Shown one piece after another: positions 11,528-23,500 of a stretch of 64,000 nt of DNA. A model generated the notes under the pieces. It had not been told where the DNA came from. It saw only the letters and a list, made by a program, of their open reading frames with translations, and ran no database searches. This stretch comes from Metellina segmentata. Lineage: Eukaryota > Arthropoda > Arachnida > Araneae > Tetragnathidae. Positions within the stretch are counted from its first letter, which is position 1. Every line of letters starts with the position of its first letter. A program made the translations under genes and the position numbers. The DNA lies in contig OX375880.1 of assembly GCA_947359465.1 (NCBI GenBank), positions 14,392,120 to 14,456,119 of the forward strand, given 5' to 3'.

Positions 11528-11596
11528 CTAACTCTCTTCATCTGAGCTACTGTTCTCAGGCGTCGATAGACCAGGGAGGTCAAACTCCAAATAGTT
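11528..11596 (-). CDS. FGFR: FGFR coding exon 10 (C-tail)
   Basis: After the acceptor TTTTGCAG it encodes [20 protein letters not shown] and a final ES, then TAG. Y766-L-E-F sits where vertebrate FGFRs carry the PLC-gamma docking tyrosine (YLDL). Residues 765-786. Confidence 0.9.
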   Translation of the reverse strand, partial: NYLEFDLPGLSTPENSSSDEES

Positions 11597-14500
11597 CTGC
11601 AAAATAAATGTTTAAAATCAAGTTGAGTTGCTTAAAGTCAAGCAAAGTAGAATGAACATCATATTTGAGCAACAGTTGGCTATTGGCAATGGTCCTGGAT
11701 CGATCACGAAAGTAAAAGGTCCGAGAACAACTCCTCGTCATTTTGAACCACGGTCTCATGACAAAGTCAACACCTGATCCGGCACCATGCTTCCACACTT
11801 TGCCAATGTGAGGAAATTTGAAGCCACGACAGATTTAACATGCACCAGCTTCAACATGAACAAGGGTCTGTGGTTGTATCGTGTTTCGAACTGACAACCC
11901 TCGTTTTGAACCACGGTCTCATGACAAGGTCAACACCTGAACCTGCACTATGCTTCCACACTTTGCCAACGTGAGGAAATTTGTAGCCCTAACAGATTTA
12001 ACGTGCACCAGCCCCAACGTGCACAAGAGTCTGTGGTTGTATCGTGTTTCGAACTGACAACCTCCCGTTGGTGATCCGCTGCAGTGCTAACCGGGCTACC
12101 GTGGCTGATATATATGATAAAACATTCATACCTTTGGTTTATGACAAATCTCGTCGCTTCTGCTAAAATTATCCTTGAATTAAAACGTCATTAGACCGTG
12201 GTTCAGAATTATGAACTGTTTTTATCGATCTTTCCATTGAGGATGGATCCCCGACCATTGCCAGTTGCCCGTTTGCAGGTTGCCAGCGCAATGGGCAAAC
12301 ACACGGCAAGTTTGTATCGTGCTGATGCAAAACTTCGTCCTGTTTTAGCGCTATATAGCATTGCATTGCAAAACAAGTGTTATCTACACACGTATCAAGT
12401 TTTCATTTTGTTTGACAGAAGGGATTTTAGCAAATAGTCAATCGTGTGTGTCACACGAACTCATTTTCCATCATGATGAGAACTACACCCGGCTTAACTA
12501 TTGATAATTATAGGCCGCGAACAGACACACACACCTTGGGTCGACCACCTCCACTCCTTGTCTTGCCTATCCTGCACGGAGAAGGGAATCTTCTAAAGGC
12601 GCATCTTTGGCCCCTCTCCTCAATTGTTCTATTCGAGGTTTTCCCTACCCATTCGTGGCTAATCCGTTGGGGGTTTTAAGTAACGCAGTGCTGAGGGGTC
12701 TGTCCTCCATTTTGGAATGGAATGGACGATTCCACGTGCCGTAAGTGGTTCCGAAAGTTTTGTCACCTAGAACCGTTCTTTAGCCAGAAACCTCCGAATT
12801 CCTATGAGCGCGAATGATGCAGCTACTGGAGCAATGTCACCGAACAGAGCCGCAGGCTGTTTGGATTAAATTTAATTTTTAGTCGTGATTTCCTTTAGTC
12901 ATTTTTTCATCAGTGCAAGCTTAAATCTCCAGCCAACTGTTTGCTGTCACTTTCTCTTGTTTGCTTAACCCTTCAGGTGATTTTGACGAGATATCGCTTT
13001 CATCAAAATCTGATAATCTCTCTTTGCTAATGACCAGATACCTCGTCATCAAGATAGTGCTGATTTTTTGATGATGGCAAGACCAAGACCTGGTCAGTTG
13101 GTTGCTAACTGAGCACACATAATGCAACTTGTTTGCTTGATCTCAATGATGCAAAACGTCGTCAAGGAATGGACAAACTCTAAGAAAGTTTTGCTTTTTA
13201 CCGACACAGATATGTGAGGAGTATACCCAGGGAGGAAAAAAACCTGGCTGCAAACAAACCTGCGTCGCCAACAACTTGATGGCCTAAAACTGGACATACC
13301 CACTGAGACATGGTGGCTCCACCTGGTCAGTTTTGCTAATGACGATATACCTCGTCCATCAAGATCTGGTCAAATTTTACTAATGAAGAGATTCCTCTGC
13401 CTTCATCAAGATCTGGTCAGTTTTGCTAGTGGCAACAAACCGTGTCTAGACAACCACCAAGAAAGTTAAGGAGTCAATGGTAATCAGGTCAGTTCTGCTT
13501 GTGACGATATACCTCGTCCATTAAGATCTGGTCAAATTTTACTAATGAAGAGATTCCTCTACCTTCATCAAGATCTGGTCAGTTTTTGCTAATGGCGAGG
13601 TCTCGTCCATCAAAATCGGGTCAGTTTTTCTGATGACGAAAAAAAATACCACATCTAGACAACCACACCAAGACATTTAAGGAATCAATGACAATGAGCA
13701 TCACTGTAGAGAGTGTGTCTGTGGTCACATGGAGAAGAGGCGACACGATGTTTTTAATATCTTCTTATTGCCCACTCCCGGCCCCCAAAGCTTCCCTTTT
13801 ACCCCATGGAGCCAGAATTGCGCACCCCAAGACTCCTTCACGTGCCCACTTCGGGAAACTATGAAATGAAGTAAAAATTTTAAATATAAAAACAACATAT
13901 AAAAAGTTGGTTCTCACCCTTTCTAAGGAATCCATTAATATTCTGTCCAAGATGTTTACGATCACTCCAAAACTCGGCCTGTCTTTTGGAACATCCTCCC
14001 AACAGAGTCTCATAAGACGATATCTATTTTGTGAATGAAAAACGGATCATTAATCATCATGGAGTATATAACTCTGTAAGCAAAACAAATTGATATCTAC
14101 AAACCAAATATATTATTTATCTTTTTTCATAAAAGGGAAACATAAGAATGTAACTCAGTAAGCAAAACAATATACTATAATTTAAAGTAAGTATACAACT
14201 TCGTAATAAAACCAATAACTACCTACAAACCCAATAATATAACTTAACTGATTCAATATTTAAAAAAAAGTTACATCCTTAAAAGAGCAAAACAATCTCT
14301 GTTTAAATAAGTATATAGCTCCGTAAGCAAAACAACAACTATCTACAAACACAATAATATACTATTAATATCTTTAAAAAAAGGATACATAAGTGTATAA
14401 CTCTTCAAGCAAAGCATTGGTTCATTCCCTTATTTAATCATTTCAAGCAGCATTTTAATCTCCTTAAAACATAGTTGACTTATGCTAAATCAGGCCTCGA

Positions 14501-17500
14501 AATAGATTTTTTAATACAGGTGCACAAGGTGCACCTAAGTTTTTAAATTAGGTGCACAGTTATGTACAGTGGGAAAAAATTAGGTGCACAGTTATATTTT
14601 CATGTGCACAGTGCACCTGGGTATTTCGAGCCCTGCTAAATCGATTAATTAAAAGATAATTTTTTTTTACAGGTACTTTAATTATCTCAATGGGAGCAAT
14701 TTTTATCTAAAACTATTTTGCCCAAATATGCTAGATACACTCTACATCATTTTCCTCAAGTAACTTCAAAAATAACATATTTATCACAATTGTTTTTGTT
14801 TGTTTCAGTATTAGTAAATTATTTTTAAATGCAAATTTTTTAGTGGGCAGATTACATAACATACAACATATTTTAAAGAATTTGTATTTGCTTAACGTAC
14901 ACATTTAATGACTGCAAAATAATTAAATGTAGCTATCTTGTCTCTCATATTTTACTTCAGAAATATATTTGGGATAAAATTATTGATATCGAGAAAACTG
15001 TGTTGCTTCCATATGATTTGCCTTTTTATTTTACTCAAATTCGGAAAAATTGAAATACATTTCCAATGTGACATTAACATGCAAAGAGTACTTAAAGTTT
15101 GAGGTAGACAGAATCTAATATTTGTAATCCGAGTACTCTCAAGTATGGAATAAGTATTCGAATACATACTCAAATGCTATTAAGCTATATTATATATCAG
15201 CTTACAGTAATAAAAGTTTTTTTCTATAAAAGTACGTTGAATGAATACTTAGGTACTCAAATATCAAGAATGAATTATTTACAATACGAGTACTATGGTA
15301 TTTGAATACTTTGGATGAATAACTTGGCATTAGAATATTAAGAATGAATACGTTAAAATACGACTACTTTGGTACTCGAAAACACGAAAGAAAGAAGAAC
15401 AGTTAATACTTCTGTATTCAAATGCTCTTATCTTGAAAATTGACTTAAAACCAACTTAAAAATTAACACCACCTAAAGCCATAACATTTAAAAAGTAACA
15501 AACAAATTCATGCTTTACTCACACATCTATTGGACACAGATCTGGCTTGGCCATGCGATGCCCAGACTTCAACTTGTGGTACAACTCTTCATACGAAATG
15601 GTAGGATAGGGTGTGAGGCCTAAGGTGAAAATTTCATACAGGAGAACACCATACGACCACACGTCACTCTGACTGGAAAATATTCGTTCACACAAGGCTT
15701 CTGGAGCCATCCATTTGATGGGCAGCTTCCCGTTGCTGCTCTTCTTGTAGTAGTCACTGTCCTGCAAGTCGCGGGACAGTCCGAAATCGCCGATTTTTAT
15801 CACGTCGTCTTCGGTCAGGAGAATGTTCCTCGCCGCAAGGTCCCGATGGATACACCCCTTGGAAATCAAATAGGACATTCCCTTCGCAGTTTGGTAGGCA
15901 AACGAAACCAGGTTTTTGAAGCCGATGGTGGATTCATTGTTGTTGATTCGAATCGGTTCTTCGTATCCGGATGGGGGTCGGGCTACCGGTCGACGATACG
16001 TTCGCAGGTAGTCGCGCAAGTTGCCTTTTTCTGCAAATTCTATGATGGCGTACAGGGGTCCTGGAAATACACAATAATTGACACATTAGGTGGGGGAAAT
16101 GGCGCATGGTCCAAAAACGAACAAGATGCGTCGAAAGCAAGACATGATACATCTAATACAAATTGATGTGTTAGAATAGTCTAATCAGCAATGAAAAGTA
16201 AATTTAAGAGACGAGTTAATTACGATGATACGGATGTTGTAGTTTAGGTGATAGAGTGGCAGACAAAGATACAGTGATAGACAAAAAAAATTGAAGAACA
16301 TTATTTTATTGACTAAAATCTACATAGAACGATCTGTTCGATGACCTTCATCCATCTCACTGATAGCTGCAACACACTGCGCTCACAGTTCTGAGGGGCT
16401 ACAAAAAAAGGTCCAGGTGACCACTAACGGCACATGGAATTGCAATCGTCACCCTCGCCTTACACACCTTTCGCGTCTGAAAAGCATTCTTCGGAAATAA
16501 AAAAAATCAATGATAGGTAAAAAATGCTCCTCATTCTCTGCCATTTTGAATGCGCAAAACAATTTGAAAAACACAACCCAATAACATATTACCTTTCCCC
16601 AAATACTCGCTGAAATTCCATCTTTCAAACATCCAAACTTGACATGTGTGAAGTAGATAACACTTCGTTTTTGAAAACTTTCCCTAAGCTTGCCAATCTC
16701 CGATCTTAGATGTACCATTCGAAAAAGATGATATTCTTGGATGGCCAGAAATCCTTTTCCACCAGTAGAGTGCAGCTAATTACGAGCCTCTCTCACACAT
16801 CCCAAATTGCATTGGAGCTAAGGTTGCCAAACTATCTCTTTTAAAGAGAACACACTCTTTTTCCACTCTGATCTTTTTTCACTCTCCTTTTTAAATCAGA
16901 ACTTTTATGTCCTCTTCTTTTTTTTGGTTGTTAACTTTTTGTTCATTTTGGATTGAGTTTAAAAATATATTTCCCATTTCAAACATTACTTGCAAACTTT
17001 ACGAAATTCACATTGCCTCCCATATCGTTATGTAAACCACAGCTATTCAATTACATACCAGATCCAGTACATTGTACAAAAATTGTTCGTATTATTAAAA
17101 CGCATCAAATACAAATATTGACGACCAGCTACAGGCTCAAGCCCAACAAGGCTGGTTCATTGTTTATGAATTCCCCAATTCCCACTGACTATCCAATTGT
17201 ATCTTGAATTCGTACACTCCCTTTGAATTAACTATATTTTCTGGCAACGCGTTCCATTTGTCTATTACCCTATTAAAATAATAGTTTTTCCTTAAATCCC
17301 GTTAAAAAATGTGTCTTATTCAATTTATACCCATGGGCCCCTATTGAAATTTAAGCCCTCTGTGTCCCCTTGTTTTACCAACTTGAAAAGCTGAATCAAA
17401 TCCCCCCTCCTTCTTCTTATTTCCAGTGTATACATGTTTAGCTTACTTAAACGTTCATTATAGTCGAAATTTGCTAGCCCCTTTATTATTTTTGTAGCTC

Positions 17501-20500
17501 TGTGCTGAACCCTTTCAATTGATTCTATGTCCTTTCTCATATATAGAGCCCAGAATTGTACAGCATATTCTAGATGTGGTCTTACTTAACCCTTATATAA
17601 AGGCAAGATTATATTCTTATCCCTTGAAGTAACAGTCTTTTTAATATACCCCAATAACCTATTAGATCAACGTATAATAGAAGGTTCAATCTCTAGTGTA
17701 TATTGATCTCCATTGTTAAAACGGATCAAATAGATAACCAATGAAAATTTATATTCGTGTTAGAATAAGAATGAAATATTGTTCTTATTATATCAGAACG
17801 AATAGCAAGATGGACGATTAGCAGCCTTTCTGCTAATCGTCTGTCCAATAAATATGAAAAATCGCGTTGCTAACCAAGCCACCTTTATGTTAGCAATAAA
17901 TCGAAGTCAATAACTCAACAGTGATTGCTGCGCACAAACAAATATAAAAAGTAAAATGTTTAATTTCTATTATATAATTATATTATATACAAAAATTCGT
18001 CAATGATTATTCATTTTATTAGATACCTAACAATTATACACTAATATTGCATGCTTTTCGTGTCCTCTTTTTTTTTTAAATAATTTACCAATTATTCTCT
18101 TTTCTGATACTTATCTTCTGGCAACCCTAATTGGAGCTATACATGAAGACATTTTTAAGGACCTATCTCGCATTGCCACAAAACATTTTTTGCAGACTGA
18201 GTGGCAGTTTTAACACTGAGATAAGAAAGAAGATTTGATTACGTTAATGAAAATCGATTTACTACCAATTGTGAACGATACTCTTCGAAGGTACAAAATT
18301 TCTTTCTGCTTGAAAACTGACAAAAAGGTTAACAGCACATGTGGTTTAAACAGGGTGGATCTACCTAGTGCAACCATGCGAATTTTAAAATGTGTTTTTT
18401 TCTAACCGAGTAAAATATGACGTGGTTTGGTCTCCTCATTCCTCGGATTCGACCTCGTAAATCTGCGAATTTCAGAAAGAGTATATAAACCATATAATAT
18501 CAACTTCTAATCATCCCTTCCCGAGCTTAACTACGACAGAGAAGTAACAACAAAAATTGCCAGACTGAGGACAATGCACCTCAGAGGTATGGAGATTTTG
18601 CCAGATGGATCAAGAACATACCCTGAATGCAGGCACTGTCCGGGCATGCAGCTTAATCCCAAGCACCTCTTTAACTGTCCATCCATTATTGCAGCACTCC
18701 TCAAGATCGACTTGAACTGTTCCAGGGAGACCCTTTATGCGGAAAAAGCTGTAGATGTGGCCTACGCAGTGCTCCACGTTTTTGGACCCATTTAACTATG
18801 CTCTCCCCGCCACTCTCCCATCCTTTTTCAATTATTGCACTGGTCACACGACAACAACAACTTCTGCAAACTTGTTTAAATGTGCTAGAATTGAGCTATG
18901 AAATACCATTAAAAAAAACCAAGAAAGAGATGTCACTCTAAATAAATTATTTAGCCTTCTGTTGACAGAAGGCAATGAGGAATTTGAAGGATCAAAATTA
19001 GCACACACAAAAAAAACAGGAGCGGATGGGGAATAGGTTTAGGTGTTAAAATATACCAAATTGTTTATCAAGAAAATGGGATGTGATGAAATCTAAGCTC
19101 AGAAACTGTGGCAACTTGACTGAGGCATGAACTTTTTGCTCCGTGCTGTATTGTAAATAAAAATTTACCCCAATAAGTGCACAAAATGCTAATACAAATT
19201 TTTTTAATTTCATTCCATTTGGAGGTATGAAGCATGCATACCAATGCTTATATCGAATCGAAACAGATTTAAATAAAGCACGAAAAGTGAGTACAGCTGC
19301 ACTCTCATCAAATGGTAGAAATTTGAGCACAGATGTTTGAGGCAGGTCTTCTAGTGTAAATAAATTCATTGAATGCACATCAATCTTTCCCAAACAAAGG
19401 GACATTCCCACAAATAACACAAAGCTGTCGGTTTTAGGAGTGGTTATGTCCACTGCCCCAAGACCATGAATTTCACAGAATTCCATTGTAAGCAAATTAG
19501 CCAACCCGAGCTATGTCGAGCCGAACCCATCTTTTGTAATGGGTTAACTTGACTGACAAATTGAAAGCAAATTGACTGACCCGTGCTCAGTTGAGCCGTC
19601 TGGTGTGTGGTGTGTGTAATTGGCTAACACCTTAACTGTAAAGCGAGCATGATTTTTCACGGTAATCTGATTACTGGACACAGAGTAAAGAAAGTATGTG
19701 TGAACGTACTAATAATTTTTCATATTTAATTTCTTCTTTTAATAACAGAAATTGACGTCTAAAAGAGTGACGGTTAATTGAAGTTTCACTGAACTTCCTA
19801 CACTGCTGTGATTAGTATCCCAAAAAAAAGTAGATACAAAACGCTTAAGAATTTGTCGAAGTTTCACTGTACTTTCCATAGCAATCCATTGTAAGCAAAT
19901 TTGCTCAGCAGAACCAGCTGTTTGTAATAGTCTACCTCAGGACTCGAAATACCCGGGTGCACAGGTGCGCATGAAAATAAAATTGTGCACCTAATTTTTT
20001 CTCGCTAGGTGCACACAATGCACCTAACGAAAAAAAAGGGGCGGGGGTAGCGTGTTTTTTGATATTTTGATGTTTGAACAAAATATTAGAATCGACATCT
20101 CTCGCTCTAAAGGAACATAATTAAAATTCCTAAATACACACTAAGCGTAAACAAAATCGCTGTGCCGTAACGGGTTTATACAGGAGGATGGTTTACGTGT
20201 GTCACTGCCACCATAACTTTCCGATGATCGAAACATTTTCCAGGTGGCTCTGTTAAAGCGACTGTAAAGACAGCCGTGCGCCGTAGAATTTCGATATGTT
20301 AAAATATTTTTTATTTACTATCTACTACGAATCTATATAAACATACTCAACAAATACAGTAGTTTACATTACATTAATACTCTTATACTACGTTTTTTGT
20401 AAATGTGTACCTAACATATAACCTGTGCAACTGTTAGGCAATCTGTTAAAGCAACTGTCGCGACAGCCGTGCGCGTAGAATTTCGATATGTTAAAATATT

Positions 20501-23500
20501 TTTTATTTACTATCTACTACGAATCTATATAAACATACTCAACAAATACAGTAGTTTATATTACATTAATACTCTTATATTACGTTTTTTTTTAATGTGT
20601 ACCTAACATATAACCTGTGCAACTGTTAAGGCAATCTATTAAAGCAACTGTCGCGACAGCCGTGCGCATAGAATTTCGATATGTTAAAATATTTTTTATT
20701 TACTATCTACTACGAATCTATATAAACACTCAACAAATACACAGTAGTTTACATTACATAAATACTCCTATACTACGTTTTTTTTAAATTTGTACCTAAC
20801 ATATAACCTGTTCACATAATTTAAAAACTTAGGTGTACAGTGTGCACCTGTATTAAAAAATCTATTTCGAGGACTGGTCTACCTGCCATAGAAATCCACT
20901 GTTGGCAAATCCTCCACATCGAGCCTACCGTTTATAATGGGTTATTTTCCCATAAATAAAATGGAATCAAATAATTCAGCCGTTTTTATTGGGTTATCCG
21001 CTTTAGTCAGTTAATTCTCTTTTCAGGCACACGAGTTGAAAATCATTTACCTCCTTGAGTACAGCATGCCAGTAGACTGAGAATGTTCACGTGCTTGCCA
21101 ATGTTCTTCATCAGCTGTATTTCCGAGAACAGAGCGAGCAGGTCCGAGTCGGTGTGGTCGTCCCTCAGCATCTTGACGGCCACGGTGGTCGAGGCAGGCT
21201 GGACCCGCAGGCCGAAGGCCTCGGCCCGGACCACCTTCGCGAACGCTCCCTCCCCCAGCACGGAGCCCAGGTGGAGCTTGTCGCGGGGGAACTCGTACTG
21301 TGGGTCGAGGGGCAGTTCGTACTCCACGTCCGGGGGGCGTTCGGTCGAGCAGATCATGTTGTAGTCGATCTTGACGAACGGCACGACCGAATCGGGATTC
21401 TAGGTAAGGAAATAGAAAAATTCAATTATTGCAGAACCACACACAATAAAGTACGAAACAGATTAACTTCAAGATTTTTACTAATAAACCTATATAGGAT
21501 TATGCACTATACGGACAAAATTATTTGGACACTTCATGTTTTCAGAAAAAGTGCTCTATTATTCTATTTAGTAACGGGTACTGGCCCTCCTTTTACTTGG
21601 ATTATAGCTGCAACACTGCATTTTTCTCGCCACGCCTCTTGCAAGGCTGTGAGAAGAGATTGCTGCGAACATGTTGTGAGGATTCATTGGAGTCCATCAT
21701 TGATCCTCCCAATGCGAAATCTAAACCCCCGACGGAGTTCGCCGAGAGGCACAGGTGCGAACCACTGCAGACAATGGAGAGTCGCCAGTCTGTCTGGAAT
21801 ATTGACACTAAAACTACAATGAGAATTCGTCCTGTCCCGCCTTTATAGATGAGCTATCATCAGCTTGGGTAGAAACAGCAGAGAGCAATTAGACGACCCG
21901 ACGCCAGATATGAGGCCAATGACAGACGCAACGGACTGACATCAGAACCAACTAGGACCAGCTCCGCCCCAGCGGCCGGAGCGCGCCAAAATCCGAGCCG
22001 AAGAATAGGAAGAAGTAAAAAAAATCAGTTTTGACTTGATCTCAACCCGAGGTGCGTCTTTTCTCAGAGACCCTAATCGGTCGACCCATTTCTTCTCTTT
22101 TCAGAATTTATTTTTGGAGTTCGGTGTGACCTCGCCCTGAGAGGACACCTACTCAGAAGCCTTGAGGGGCTGAACACTATAAGTCCCCGAGACTTTTCTT
22201 AGAAGGAACGTCCTAGAGTTCCTGGTGTAGACCGTCACCAGACGTCTATAGTGAGATCCTGTGCGGATCTGTGTCGCCGACGAAGTGATCTCCTCCCGAG
22301 ATAAAATTGTGCGATCGTAGTGCCGTTATAATTACTCTAGAACCGTTCTTCGGTGTAGACCTTTCTTCCGCTGGAGACTTTTCTGCTGTTAAATTAGAAT
22401 TGCAGTCTTCTGTTAGAATTGAGTTGAGACAACCTGTCCAATCTAATTATTGGAGACCTGTCTAATTTCAGAGCTTTTTATATAATTTACCATTAATCAA
22501 GAGCAGCTGTAAATAAAAATTCTTATGTTAAGTAAGCTAGACTGTTCTCTGTAGATTCTTCATCTGAACGCTACCCATTACAACATGTGCATGCGTGGCG
22601 GTGTCGTACGCGTTGCTCCAGTTCGTCTCACAGGAGCTCGATCCAATTGACATCGAGGCTCTGAACAGGCCAGTCAAGCAAATTTACCTCATTTTCAAGA
22701 AACCAGTCCAGCACACATGTTGCAGTATGACATGGAGCTCGATCCTATTGAAAAAAACGATTGATACGATTGATTTACATATTAGTTCTTGTTTATAAAC
22801 ATCGAAAAGATACTCTAACAGAGATGATGTCAGAGTCTCACAGATTACGTCTACAGGAGTCTCTAGTGAGCAAACTTCTGGAGATGACGTCAGAGTGTGG
22901 TTTAATCGCAGACCTGAGCAGTTGCGCTAGTTTTTCGCTCCTGTGCTGTATGGGTAATGGATCTCGTCTGTAAATTTTTAAACTGTAGCTTCAATGTAAA
23001 TATTTGTATGCTAATATAAGAATTTTAAAAAGAAAGTGACCTTTTAGTCTAACGTCGATATGGTACAATAGCTTTATTGCTGGCCCCAAGACCTTAAGAT
23101 ATTCACCCTGTATTATAAGTAGGGCAACTTTTTGCAACAAATACAACTTTTTTTTCACACGTTCTACGTTTTATGTAAAGTACCAAAAAACAAAATTCCT
23201 CCTACATGGGGTGTATTGTAAGTGAGTTATAACCGCAACATAAATGCAACTTTCTACATAAAAATGCAACTTTTTACAATTTAGCTTAAAATTAATTAAT
23301 ATGAAATTACTATTTCATTTTATGCCCTCTGAATCATCCCTTCAATCACGTGTGTTGAAATAAATAGCAAGAAGTACTTTAACACATTGGTTGGCACTCA
23401 TGATATTCCTGAGCGAACTTGCGTAATCGACAGCAGAGTTTGCGAGGTGAGCGTCGATCATCAATATATTGTTTCCTTGTAGATAACGTTTTAAAATCTC

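Noticed and set aside
15846..16166. Plus-strand frames over FGFR exon 8 and exon 7 (also 21091-21822)
   Set aside because: Antisense to well-supported kinase exons with correct splice sites.
16260..16450. Possible 3' end of a Tc1/mariner element
   Set aside because: Only a short stretch (CACTGATAGCTGCAACACACTG) recalls such ends; no inverted repeat partner or motif could be confirmed.
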